From NCBI GenBank assembly GCA_028717645.1, contig JAQUNK010000011.1, positions 1-34,215 on the forward strand: a DNA stretch of 34,215 nucleotides, in the 5' to 3' direction. Below the pieces are notes generated by a model. That model saw nothing but the letters and a program-made list of their open reading frames with translations, made no database searches and was not told where the DNA came from. The translations under genes and the position numbers were made by a program. This DNA comes from Candidatus Omnitrophota bacterium (lineage in GTDB: Bacteria; Omnitrophota; Gorgyraeia; Gygaellales; JAMWDD01). This document shows positions 9,168 to 17,960 of the stretch, piece by piece; the first letter of the stretch is position 1; the number at the start of each line of letters is the position of its first letter.

Positions 9168-12100
9168 TTATTCTACTTTCTCGGACTTACGCGCGGCATC
9201 CGAACGCGTCAGCTCAAACCGGTCCAGGAATTTTTCCTGGAAATCCTGCATGTAAAGAAAAATAGCGGGTGTGACAAAAAGTGTGATGACCTGCGAGAAT
9301 ACCATGCCCCCCACAACGATGAGGCCGAGCGGCATTCTCGATTCGCCATCCGCGCCATAGCCTAAGGCCAAAGGCATAGCGCCCATGATCGCGGCCAGGC
9401 CCGTCATCAGGATGGGCCTGAAGCGCACCAGGCAGGCATCGTAAATAGCGTCATAAGCGCTTTTACCCTGGTCCATATTCACCTTCGCAAAATCTACCAT
9501 CATTATACCATTTTTTGCCACGATACCCAAAAGCATAAATATCCCAACGTAGGCATAAAGCGAAAGCTGCGAGCCGAATAATAAAAGCGTGAGCAGGCCG
9601 CCGAAAGTCGCCACAGGCAAAGTGGTAATAATAGTCATCGGATGCGTATAGCTTTCGTAGAGAATACCTAAAATAACGTATTTTATAAAGATGGCGATAA
9701 TGATCAGGATACCGAGGCTGGCCACCGCCTGCTGGAACTGCTGCGCTTCTCCCTGCATAACGCCTACGGCGCCCGGCGGCAAGAGAGGATCTGCGGCATT
9801 TTCCAATGCCTTGGTCGCATTACCCAAAGGAACGTTGGGTGCCAGGTTAAAAGATAAAGTCGCCGAAGGAAGCTGGTTAAAATGCGGCACATTCTGCGGG
9901 CCGACAGTCTGCCTTATTTTTGCTATGGATAAAAGCGGCACCAGGCCGTTGGTTGTCCTGGAATGAAGATAAACCTGCGAAAGCTCTTCAGGCCAATCCT
10001 GGTAGCGCTTGTCCAGCTCAACTATAACATTATACTGGTCGATCTCCGTCTTATAAGTAGTGATCTTTCCCTGTGCGTAGGACTTGGCAAGTGCTGACTC
10101 TATGTCCTGCGCTGTGATCCCTAAAGTTGATGCGCGGTCACGCAATATATCGACGGTTAATTGCGGCAAATTAAGTTTTACGCTGTTCTGGATATCCACG
10201 AAACCGGGGAGTTTACGCATATTTTGCTCAAGCTTCAACGCTGCTTTATAGAGTTCATCCTGTTGCGGCCCGCTCATCGTATAGGAATATTTACTGCCCG
10301 TGGCCGTGGCCTCGCCTCCTGTGCTCAATCTTAAAGTCGGGATCGCCTGGACAAAAGCGAACCCGCCGGGCAGCTTAGCAAAATTACGGCGCAAGTTCAA
10401 TACCTCCCTGGCCATCTCCAGCCTTTTGCCTTTGGGCTTGAGTTTCACCACAAATACGCCGGTGCTCTGGTCGGCACCCGGCTGAAGGCCGGTAGCCGTG
10501 ATAATTTTTTGAACATTGGGGTCGTTGGAAAGGATGTTATTGACCTGATATTGGTATTTCTGGGCCTGTTTAGTCGATACGCCCAGCGGCATAAGCAAAC
10601 CGCCACGTATGGCTCCGCTGTCACCCTCAGGAAGAAAGGTCTGCGGCAGGATCATGAATAAAACCATTGTACCAATGAGACATGCAGTCCAAATGACCAC
10701 CATAGAAAATTTGTGGTGCAGGCACAATTTAAGCAAGGCACCGTATTTATCGATCACCCCTTTTAAGAAATCCGTCACGGACTTCTCGAATTTATTTTCT
10801 TTTCTCCTTTCCTTAAGCATACGCGCGCACATCATCGGGCTTAACATGAGTGAAACCACGCCGGAACACAAAATGGTCGCCACGACGGTAATAGCGAATT
10901 CCCGGAATGACCGGCCGACGATCCCGGCCATAAAAACCAGCGGTATGAAGATGACTGCCAGAGAAAGGGTCATGGAAATAATGGTAAAGCCGATTTCGCT
11001 GGCGCTTTTTATCGCCGCTTCCAGCGGCTTCATCCCTTTTTCGATGAGCCGGACGGTATTTTCCAATACGACTATGGCATCATCCACTACAAAACCTACA
11101 GCCAGGATGATACCCATCAACGACAGGTTATCCAGCGTAAAGCCTAAGGCGGCCATCACCAGGAACGTAGCAATGATGGACATAGGCAGCGCCACCGACG
11201 GAATAATAGTATCCGAAAGGCGCCCGAGGAAGAAGAAAATAACCAAGACAACCAGGATAATGGCAATTAAAATGGTGGTCTTGACGTCATTGATCGATTC
11301 GATGATCGTTTCTGACTTATCGTAAAATATGTCCAGTTTCACCGAACCGGGTATTTCTTTTTTCAATTCTTCGATAGTGCTTTTGATATTATCTGCAAGG
11401 GCTACGGTATTTACGCCGGCAGCACGCGAAATCGGTATTACGCAGACATGCGACTGCATTTTTTGTTTGGCATAACCGAACATGACGTTCACCACATCAT
11501 TATCGATACTATCTACGCAGGTGGCCACGTCTTTGAGCCTTACCGGCGCGTTATTACGATAGGCGACGATAAGTTCTTTATAATCCTTTGCCTTTAATAA
11601 CTGGCCCTGGGGTTCAATAGAAAATGCGCGTACCGGGCCGTTCAAACTTCCACCGGGTATGGTTACTGTGCCGGTCGTTACTGCAGCGGCGATCTCATTT
11701 ACATCTATCTGGTATGCGGCGAGTTTATTAGGATTGGCTTGGACGCGTACCGCGGTCTTTGCCCCCCAGACCAGGGCCTGTGATACGCCATCGATCATAC
11801 TTATTCTTTGCGCAATACTCTTATTGGCATAATCGTATAATTGTCCGGGGGTGAGCGTATCCGAAGTAACTAACAAATACATGATCGGCATGTCGCTGGG
11901 ATTGGTCTTTTGGTATATTGGCGGCGCGGGCAGGTCCGTAGGCAGATTAGCTAATGCTTGGGTGATTGCCGCCTGCACGTCGGGCGCAGCCAGGTCAACA
12001 TTACGGTCCAGGTCAAAGGTAAGAAGTATCTGCGTCTGGCCCTCTGTGTTAGTGGAGATCATGCTCTGCAGGCCCTGTATCTGGGTAAACTGGTTTTCCA

Positions 12101-12299
12101 AGGGCTGGGCCACGGTCGAGGCCATCATATTAGGGCTGGCTCCAGGATAAGCCACGGTAACGGTAATGACCGGAGAATCAACCACGGGTAAATCGCTTAC
12201 CGGCAATTTCATGAATGCCGCGACGCCGAAAATAAGTACCACCACCATGATCAGTGTGGTCATGATTGGTTTACGGATAAATATCTCGGTAAAATTCAT
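9168..12299 (-). CDS. RND-family (HAE1-type) efflux transporter, inner membrane
   Basis: 1043 residues, the size of AcrB/MdtB/MdtC proteins. The start MNFTEIFIRKPIMTTLIM and the helix-1 to porter transition LPVSDLPVVDSPVITVTVAYPGAS are typical. TM4 holds the proton-relay Asp pair in GFVVDDAIVVLENT (near residue 400) and TM10 has the partner Lys in GIVAKNGIMMVDFA, so the proton path is complete. Two large periplasmic porter/funnel loops lie between TM1-2 and TM7-8. The absence of heavy-metal-type motifs and the MdtB/C-like start favour drug or lipophile export (HAE1). The gene follows its adaptor by 11 bases and precedes atpZ by only 10. The actual substrate cannot be read from sequence. Confidence 0.95.
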   Translation of the reverse strand: MNFTEIFIRKPIMTTLIMVVVLIFGVAAFMKLPVSDLPVVDSPVITVTVAYPGASPNMMASTVAQPLENQFTQIQGLQSMISTNTEGQTQILLTFDLDRNVDLAAPDVQAAITQALANLPTDLPAPPIYQKTNPSDMPIMYLLVTSDTLTPGQLYDYANKSIAQRISMIDGVSQALVWGAKTAVRVQANPNKLAAYQIDVNEIAAAVTTGTVTIPGGSLNGPVRAFSIEPQGQLLKAKDYKELIVAYRNNAPVRLKDVATCVDSIDNDVVNVMFGYAKQKMQSHVCVIPISRAAGVNTVALADNIKSTIEELKKEIPGSVKLDIFYDKSETIIESINDVKTTILIAIILVVLVIFFFLGRLSDTIIPSVALPMSIIATFLVMAALGFTLDNLSLMGIILAVGFVVDDAIVVLENTVRLIEKGMKPLEAAIKSASEIGFTIISMTLSLAVIFIPLVFMAGIVGRSFREFAITVVATILCSGVVSLMLSPMMCARMLKERRKENKFEKSVTDFLKGVIDKYGALLKLCLHHKFSMVVIWTACLIGTMVLFMILPQTFLPEGDSGAIRGGLLMPLGVSTKQAQKYQYQVNNILSNDPNVQKIITATGLQPGADQSTGVFVVKLKPKGKRLEMAREVLNLRRNFAKLPGGFAFVQAIPTLRLSTGGEATATGSKYSYTMSGPQQDELYKAALKLEQNMRKLPGFVDIQNSVKLNLPQLTVDILRDRASTLGITAQDIESALAKSYAQGKITTYKTEIDQYNVIVELDKRYQDWPEELSQVYLHSRTTNGLVPLLSIAKIRQTVGPQNVPHFNQLPSATLSFNLAPNVPLGNATKALENAADPLLPPGAVGVMQGEAQQFQQAVASLGILIIIAIFIKYVILGILYESYTHPMTIITTLPVATFGGLLTLLLFGSQLSLYAYVGIFMLLGIVAKNGIMMVDFAKVNMDQGKSAYDAIYDACLVRFRPILMTGLAAIMGAMPLALGYGADGESRMPLGLIVVGGMVFSQVITLFVTPAIFLYMQDFQEKFLDRFELTRSDAARKSEKVE

Positions 12300-12310
12300 A
12301 TTTTTGCCTC

Positions 12311-13429
12311 TTATTTACGCTGTTCGGTAACGTCGATAATGGCTACGCCAGGGCTTAAACCTAGATGACCTGCAGTTACTACTCTCTCCCCGGGTTTGAC
12401 CCCGCTTTCTATCACGATATAATCGCCCTGCCTGCTTCCGGAGACGACCGGCCGCAGGTCTGCTTTATTTTCGGGTGTTACCACGAATATATATGGGCCC
12501 ATCTGCCCCATCTGCACTGCCTGATAAGGAACAAGTGTAGCATCTTTGATTATACCGAGGATAAGCCTTACCCTGACGAACTCACCCGACCATAATTTCC
12601 TTTTTTTATTATCCACGACAGCCCGTAATAGGATCGTACCGGTATTATTATCCACCGCGTTATCAAGCATCTGGAGTTCTCCAGAATAAAATTCAGTATC
12701 GGAAGTATTCAGGTAGATCTCGATCTTTAATTTACCCTGGTTCATCGCATCGCGCACCTTGGTAAGGTCCGTTTCCGCAATGTTAAAATCCACATAAAGG
12801 CTATCGATGGTTTTGATGTTGACCAGGGTCGGGCCGTTATTTGCCATGACGATATTACCCAGATCAACCTGTCGTTTTCCGGTCAAGCCATCGACCGGAG
12901 ATTGTATGTAGCAATAAGCCAGATTTATTTTTGCCAGTTCGATATCGGCATTATCGCTTTTCACGCGCGCTTCAGCTGTAGCCAAATCTGTGGTATAGGT
13001 ATCAAAATCCTGTTGAGAAATAAGTTGTTTCTGAAATAATTTTTTGTTTCGTTCAAGAGTATTTTTCTTCAATTTCAGATCAGCCAGGTCCTGCAGGAGT
13101 ATTGATTCGGCCCTGTCCAGCTCGGCTTTAAAAGGAGCAGGGTCAATGGTAAAAAGCAAGTCACCTTTATTTACTTCTCCTCCCTCGACAAAATTGATCT
13201 CCTTTATTTCTCCGGTCACCTGAGACTTAATATCTACGTCGCCGGGCGAATAAAGATTACCAAATGAATCGATGTATCTGGAAGCATCTTTTTGTATGGC
13301 CAGCGCTGTCTCAGCCGGACGAGCGGGCATTTGCTTAACCGGTTCTTTCTTTAAGGCGTTCCTGGCGATAAAGAATATCACCGCTCCGAGAATACAGAAT
13401 AAAATAATCTTTCGCATGGGTTTTTTCAT
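12311..13429 (-). CDS. RND efflux periplasmic adaptor (membrane fusion protein)
   Basis: 372 residues. An N-terminal anchor helix (about 7-22) is followed by the barrel-sandwich start SFGNLYSPGDVDIKSQVTGE, INFVEGGEVNKGDLLFTIDP (biotinyl-lipoyl half motif), an alpha-helical hairpin (about 105-160), the second half CYIQSPVDGLTGKRQVDLGNIV, a beta-barrel domain and a membrane-proximal domain ending VKPGERVVTAGHLGLSPGVAI. This is the AcrA/MdtA order. It is encoded 4-base overlapping with the TolC-like gene and 11 bases before the transporter, so the three form one tripartite pump. No lipobox Cys is present; anchoring is by the N-terminal helix. Confidence 0.94.
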   Translation of the reverse strand: MKKPMRKIILFCILGAVIFFIARNALKKEPVKQMPARPAETALAIQKDASRYIDSFGNLYSPGDVDIKSQVTGEIKEINFVEGGEVNKGDLLFTIDPAPFKAELDRAESILLQDLADLKLKKNTLERNKKLFQKQLISQQDFDTYTTDLATAEARVKSDNADIELAKINLAYCYIQSPVDGLTGKRQVDLGNIVMANNGPTLVNIKTIDSLYVDFNIAETDLTKVRDAMNQGKLKIEIYLNTSDTEFYSGELQMLDNAVDNNTGTILLRAVVDNKKRKLWSGEFVRVRLILGIIKDATLVPYQAVQMGQMGPYIFVVTPENKADLRPVVSGSRQGDYIVIESGVKPGERVVTAGHLGLSPGVAIIDVTEQRK

Positions 13430-14985
13430 CGTTCTCCCTTATTCCTCCCGAGTTCTATTTTTGCCCGGTCCGCTTCTTTATTGTCTGCGCTAAGCGAACC
13501 CGTGGCGTGAGCAAGTTCTGCCAAAGCAATAAATACATCTTCCTTAGACTGTATGAGCCTGGACCTGGCGTCTTTGAGTTTGGTCTGCGACTGTAATAAG
13601 TCGAGAATACTTTTCAATCCGGAAACATAACTTTCGCGTGCCAGCTCATACGAGGCGCTTGCAGTCTTAAAAAACGTCTCGCTGAATTTTAGTTTTTGCA
13701 CGGCAGTATAAAAATTATAATATTTTGTCCAGACATCAGCGCTCAGGGCCACCTCAGCCTGGATCAGCGCATCAAAGGCCATATCGGATTCCGCCTTTGC
13801 CTGGCGCCGCTTATTTAAATTATAAAAACCGTCAAAAATATTCCAGTTAACACTTGCAAAGGCGCTGTATGTATGATCGACCTGCGTTATGCCGCTTGTG
13901 GAATCGTATTGTTTATATTTGCTTTTCTGTCCAGAGGCTCCCAGATTCAACGTCGGAAGCAGGTCAGAGGTGGCGGCCCTGACCAAGGCATTTTTAGTTT
14001 TCAGGTCCGCACGCAGTGCTGCGATATCCTGCCTTTTCTCTATGGACTCTTCTATGAGCAGGGTAACATCCTTCTCGCTTATCTGCGTAGGAAGATTTTT
14101 GGCAGGATGCATTATTCTGAATTTTGTATCCGCGGCAAAACCAATCGCCTGGGCAAGCGTCGCTTGCGCGGTCTTCACATCGCCTTTAGCACTTTCCAAT
14201 GAGTAAAGAGTATCGTCGTAATTAGATTTGGCCTCTAATACATCCAGCTTGGTGGCCAGGCCCGCATCAAACCTCTGCTGGGCAGCATCAAAATCCGTTT
14301 TGGCGTTCTCTACATCCGCTCTCGCAGCTTCTAAGGCAGATTGAGCGCTATAAAATCTGTAATATGCCGTTTCCGTATTCAGGATCAGATCCTGGATCGC
14401 CTGATTATATTGGGCATCGGCGGAAAGTAATCCTTCCACCGCCCCTTTGATCCTAGAGCCTCTGCCGCCGAAATCAAGCAAAAGATACGTAAGATTGGCG
14501 GTAGGACCATACTCTAAGTTATCAGTGCTAAAAAGGCTCTGTTGGCTCACTTGTTTCTGGCGAGTTGCAGTCTCAGCAATAGTCACCTGGGGATACAAGC
14601 TGCTTTGTGCCTGTCCCTTCAAAGAACGCGCAACCATCACATTCTCCCAGGCCTGACGCGTCTGAGGATTATTACGCAAGGCTATGTCGATAAGCTCTGC
14701 AAGGCTAAGCGGACGCGAGGCATCGATCCTTTGTTTACGGATGAATTCCCAGGCCGGGTCGGATTTCTTCAAAGGCTTTTTGCGTTGAACGGGTTTTGTT
14801 TTTTCTGTAGTTTTTTCTTCAGCCTTATTTACTTTAGGCTGCTTCAGGGTAATTATTTCACTTTCCAGCATTTTGATCTCTATATTCCTATCCTGTACCA
14901 CTTGCGCTGTATCCGCATAAACCAAAGCAGGAATACAGATCAAAATAGATAATAAGATCGCTATGCTGGATACAGCTTTATGCAT
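13426..14985 (-). CDS. TolC-family outer membrane efflux channel (RND pump)
   Basis: 519 residues. A signal peptide (residues 1-25, AILLSILICIPALVYA) precedes an unusual charged Lys/Glu/Pro-rich insert (about 45-85, with repeated KTKP and KKPLKK stretches), then two OEP repeats. The first begins LSLAELIDIALRNNPQTRQAWEN and has the DAAQQRFDAGLATKLDVLEA coiled segment; the second holds LLIEESIEKRQDIAALRADL and ARESYVSGLKSILDLLQ. Those paired motifs define TolC-type trimeric channels. The charged N-terminal linker is not part of the canonical family. It is the first gene of the tripartite set and follows galT by 9 bases. Confidence 0.93.
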   Translation of the reverse strand: MHKAVSSIAILLSILICIPALVYADTAQVVQDRNIEIKMLESEIITLKQPKVNKAEEKTTEKTKPVQRKKPLKKSDPAWEFIRKQRIDASRPLSLAELIDIALRNNPQTRQAWENVMVARSLKGQAQSSLYPQVTIAETATRQKQVSQQSLFSTDNLEYGPTANLTYLLLDFGGRGSRIKGAVEGLLSADAQYNQAIQDLILNTETAYYRFYSAQSALEAARADVENAKTDFDAAQQRFDAGLATKLDVLEAKSNYDDTLYSLESAKGDVKTAQATLAQAIGFAADTKFRIMHPAKNLPTQISEKDVTLLIEESIEKRQDIAALRADLKTKNALVRAATSDLLPTLNLGASGQKSKYKQYDSTSGITQVDHTYSAFASVNWNIFDGFYNLNKRRQAKAESDMAFDALIQAEVALSADVWTKYYNFYTAVQKLKFSETFFKTASASYELARESYVSGLKSILDLLQSQTKLKDARSRLIQSKEDVFIALAELAHATGSLSADNKEADRAKIELGRNKGER

Positions 14986-14994
14986 TTATTATAT

Positions 14995-16005
14995 CTACCT
15001 TTCGCCGGAAGGCGGCTTTACCTGGCGCAGGAATTCAGCGCTCTCTTCCGGAAGAGAAGTATTGATGAATATCCCGGAACCGAGCTCAAAGCCTGCCGGC
15101 TGGGTAAGGCGAGGAATAATGCTTAAATACCAATGCAGATATTCCGTTCCGCTCTCTTTTACCGGCATCGAACGTATAGCATAATTGAAATCCGGGTTAT
15201 CCAATCCGTAATATAATTTCTGTAAAGTATTTTTCAGGTTAATAGCCAGGTCTTTTATTTCAGCGTCGTTAATTTCGCCGAAAGAAGCAACGTGCCGGCG
15301 CGGAAAGATCCAGGTCATAAAAGGGGCGTAACTGGCATAGGGCATAAAAGAAACAAATTTATCCGTCTCCAGGACGATTCTGGCCTTTTCTTTTAATTCT
15401 TCTTCCAGTGTTTTACAAAAAATACAACGGCCGGTGCTATCAAAATAATTCATTGCCGCGCTGACCCGCGATCTTATCTGGGGTGGCACAATAGGTGTAG
15501 CGACAAGCTGCGAATGCGGGTGTTCCAGAGAAGTACCCGCCGAAGACCCGTGGTTCTTAAAAATGATGATCGCCTCAATGCCTTTATCGCTTGCTAAAGA
15601 AAGATAGCGGTTCTTATAGGCACGGATAATATCCCCCACTTCTTCATCCTTCATTAAAGGGATCATCATATCATGACGCGGGTGTTCGATGATCACCTCG
15701 TGGTTGCCAGAACCCTGCATGGACAAATATATCCCGCTGATCTTTCTTCCAGGCTGCGTGTCCGGAGAAAGCGCGCCGAATAAGTTATATACCGAACGCA
15801 CCTTCCACGCTGATTCACTCCCTAAACGTAATGTCTCTCCCGGAGTCTTGGCTTCGTTACCCGGACAAAAAGGGCAGTCTGGACGGTATTCAGGCAATAT
15901 TTTTTTCTCTTTCCCTGCCTTTAAAAAATCTTTCGGCCGTTTGGCCCTTTCGGTAGCAATAATTACCCAATCCCGCGTGATCAAGTTATAACGTAATTCA
16001 GACAT
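14995..16005 (-). CDS. galT: Galactose-1-phosphate uridylyltransferase (GalT, HIT superfamily)
   Basis: 336 residues (E. coli 348). Leloir pathway: exchanges UMP between UDP-glucose and galactose-1-phosphate. Active-site motif EHPHSQ has the nucleophile His as the second His of HPH (H162-P163-H164; H164), and upstream NHGSSAGTS is the family's 'NxGxxAGAS'. Zinc ligands are visible as C44/C47 in CPFCPGNE and a third at H111 (HPRH). CIFC further on is a second Cys pair. No galK or galE is adjacent; the gene sits between a DUF2490 gene and the efflux operon, so it may act on other sugar-1-phosphates. The start has a close AGGTGGGGAG site. A related nucleotidyltransferase with other substrates is possible. 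Confidence 0.9.
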   Translation of the reverse strand: MSELRYNLITRDWVIIATERAKRPKDFLKAGKEKKILPEYRPDCPFCPGNEAKTPGETLRLGSESAWKVRSVYNLFGALSPDTQPGRKISGIYLSMQGSGNHEVIIEHPRHDMMIPLMKDEEVGDIIRAYKNRYLSLASDKGIEAIIIFKNHGSSAGTSLEHPHSQLVATPIVPPQIRSRVSAAMNYFDSTGRCIFCKTLEEELKEKARIVLETDKFVSFMPYASYAPFMTWIFPRRHVASFGEINDAEIKDLAINLKNTLQKLYYGLDNPDFNYAIRSMPVKESGTEYLHWYLSIIPRLTQPAGFELGSGIFINTSLPEESAEFLRQVKPPSGER

Positions 16006-16031
16006 CTCCCCACCTGCCTTTTAATATTTTG

Positions 16032-16688
16032 TTAAAAAGAGAACTTTAATTTCGTACCCAATACATTAGCCTCAATCCAGGCATCCGTACTTTTCTTACT
16101 CTGCAGCATATAATAGATCTCGGTTTTTATATGTTTGGTCAGGGCCATACCCACACCGGAAAAAAACCTGTTCTGGCTAAACTGGTTTATCGCTTCGAAA
16201 GTCACGAAGACCTCATCAGAAAAATAAGGCTGTATCTGTAATTTGGTGAATTTCCACGGCAGTTTTACGGTAAATTTGTTACGGTAACGCCAGCCATCGG
16301 TTTGGTAATCGAAATGTCGGTATTCCATACGGTTACGATCGTCGAATTTAAAGCCCAGAATGTCCCAGAACAAAGTCGCAAAGATAAAAGGTTCGTTTTC
16401 CACCTTGAATTTGTCTTTCTTATCTTCCAGGACGTGGCGATAGCCACCGCCTAAACTCAGGTATTTATTTAATGAATAAACCAAGCCTCCTTCGTAATGC
16501 TGATAAAAGAAACGGTGGGCATTATCGGCCCAGCGGAATTCCTGATCAAGCGTCAACTTCCAATCCTTATTTAATTTGAACTCTTCTGATTCCGTGTTCC
16601 AGACCTGAAAATCATGGTCATCGAAGGCATAAGCCTTAAAAACCATAAAGAAAAAAAACAAACCGAGGGCCAATGCAGCTTTTCTCAT
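16032..16688 (-). CDS. DUF2490 family outer-membrane-type protein
   Basis: 218 residues from the ATG at 16688, chosen because AGGAGG sits 7 bases upstream and residues 2-20 then form a clean signal peptide ending KAYA; an upstream in-frame ATG at 16742 lacks a ribosome site and would hide the signal. The mature protein alternates amphipathic strands, many ending in aromatics, with DFQVWNTESEEFKLNKDWKLTLDQEFRWAD and YSLNKYLSLGGGYRHVLED, and a final LGTKLKFSF ending in Phe, as in beta-barrel proteins recognised by BAM. DUF2490 members are about this length and of unknown function. Its candidate promoter (-10 near 16760) would open the long operon that continues into galT (26-base gap). Confidence 0.78.
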   Translation of the reverse strand: MRKAALALGLFFFFMVFKAYAFDDHDFQVWNTESEEFKLNKDWKLTLDQEFRWADNAHRFFYQHYEGGLVYSLNKYLSLGGGYRHVLEDKKDKFKVENEPFIFATLFWDILGFKFDDRNRMEYRHFDYQTDGWRYRNKFTVKLPWKFTKLQIQPYFSDEVFVTFEAINQFSQNRFFSGVGMALTKHIKTEIYYMLQSKKSTDAWIEANVLGTKLKFSF

Positions 16689-16756
16689 CCCGCTACCTCC
16701 TGTTTTGAATTTTGTGTTATTCAACTCTGCCTTCCATAGCAAAGTATCGAGCCTTC

Positions 16757-16762
16757 ATTATA
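16757..16762 (-). promoter_or_regulatory. Candidate -10 box for the 16-gene operon
   Basis: On the minus strand TATAAT lies about 70 bases before the DUF2490 start, in the only sizeable gap (130 bases) before the run down to 807. No good -35 is seen at 16-18 bases (only GTTTTA), so the promoter may be weak or activator-dependent. A weak hairpin ACGA/TCGT with T run lies between it and the end of the preceding ABC operon. Confidence 0.35.
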
Positions 16763-16818
16763 ACAAGAACTTACCCGATTAAAACGATTTTTTCGTCACT
16801 TTCCTTAAAAGGCCTCTT

Positions 16819-17949
16819 TTATCCGAGCTTTTTCTGGAATCTTGAGGCGCTTAAAAAAAGGATGCCTATACCCATCACCAAAAGGCTCAAGATCTGCGGC
16901 CAAAGGATATTAATGCCAATGCCTTTTAAGAATACCCCCCTTAAGATCTCCAGATAATAGCGCAAAGGTATAATATAGGTAATGTACTGCACAACCTGCG
17001 GCATGCTGGTAATGGGAAAAGTGAATCCCGAAAGCAGGTTCATCGGAAAAATATATAAAAACATGGTCATTGCCGCTTCCTGTTGTGTGGCGGATATCGT
17101 AGAGATAAGCAGGCCCGCTCCCAGGGTGGTCATCAGGTATATACAGGTTGAGCCGATCAAAAGCAAGAAGCTACCCCTTATCGGGACCTTGAACCATAAT
17201 GCCCCGACAATAGTGATAAAAGCAAGGTCAATAAAACTGATCACCGCAAAAGGCGCCATCTTACCCAATATAAGTTCGATGGGCTTGATAGGAGAAACGA
17301 TCAATTGCTCCATGGTGCCGATCTCTTTCTCCCGCACGATGGCCATTGCGGTTAAAAGCATGGAAGTAGTTGTCACGATAATCGCGATGATCCCCGGAAT
17401 ATAATAATTTTTTGACTCCAAATTTTCGTTAAACCATGCGCGGTCCCTAAGGTCTACACTGGGGAATGCGGGCATTGGTTTCAATAGCATGTTCGCGCGG
17501 TCCTTTAAGACCTGGTAAGAATATTTTTGCATGATCGTAGAGGCGTAAGATAAAACGATACCCGCGGTATTGGAGTCCGTGCCGTCGACGATCAGCTGTA
17601 TCTGGGCGCCTTTATTTTTTTCCAGATCCTCCGCAAAACCACGGTTAAAACGGAGCACTGCGTTGGCAAAAGACCTGTCGATGAGCTCCCTTTCCTGTTT
17701 ATCGGTATAAACATAATATTTTATATTAAAGTATTTTGAATAAGAGAACGCCCTGATGATATCGCGGCTTTCCGGCGTGTTATCCAGATCGTAAATCGCG
17801 GTAGGGATATTTTTCACATCGGTAGATGCGGCATAACCAAAGATAAACAGCTGGATGAGCGGAGAAAGAAAAATTATAGTCCTCATCCGCGGGTCGCGGA
17901 AAACCTGCTTGAACTCTTTGATCAGGATAGTCTGAATACGCTCAAACAT
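16819..17949 (-). CDS. ABC-2 type export permease (second of pair)
   Basis: 376 residues from the ATG at 17949, chosen because AAGGAAGG precedes it and the product then begins MFERIQTILIKEFKQVFRDPRMR, the family's cytoplasmic start; a longer frame from 18045 would overlap the partner gene. Layout: TM1 (IIFLSPLIQLFIFGYAAS), a large periplasmic loop with SRDIIRAFSYSKYF and DGTDSN, RAWFNENLESKNYYIPGII, then five C-terminal helices with REKEIGTMEQLIVSPI as cytoplasmic coupling motif. It is the same architecture as YbhR/YhhJ and equals its neighbour in length, so the two likely form a heterodimer. Last gene of the exporter operon. Confidence 0.93.
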   Translation of the reverse strand: MFERIQTILIKEFKQVFRDPRMRTIIFLSPLIQLFIFGYAASTDVKNIPTAIYDLDNTPESRDIIRAFSYSKYFNIKYYVYTDKQERELIDRSFANAVLRFNRGFAEDLEKNKGAQIQLIVDGTDSNTAGIVLSYASTIMQKYSYQVLKDRANMLLKPMPAFPSVDLRDRAWFNENLESKNYYIPGIIAIIVTTTSMLLTAMAIVREKEIGTMEQLIVSPIKPIELILGKMAPFAVISFIDLAFITIVGALWFKVPIRGSFLLLIGSTCIYLMTTLGAGLLISTISATQQEAAMTMFLYIFPMNLLSGFTFPITSMPQVVQYITYIIPLRYYLEILRGVFLKGIGINILWPQILSLLVMGIGILFLSASRFQKKLG

Positions 17950-17960
17950 TGAAACCTTCC

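Noticed and set aside
10609-11325. Plus-strand open frame of 238 codons
   Set aside because: Antisense to the RND transporter's membrane region; Ile/Met/Thr-rich translation is typical of a shadow frame.
16689-16742. Longer N-terminus for the DUF2490 gene
   Set aside because: The ATG at 16742 has no ribosome site and would place 18 polar residues before the signal peptide; the ATG at 16688 has AGGAGG.
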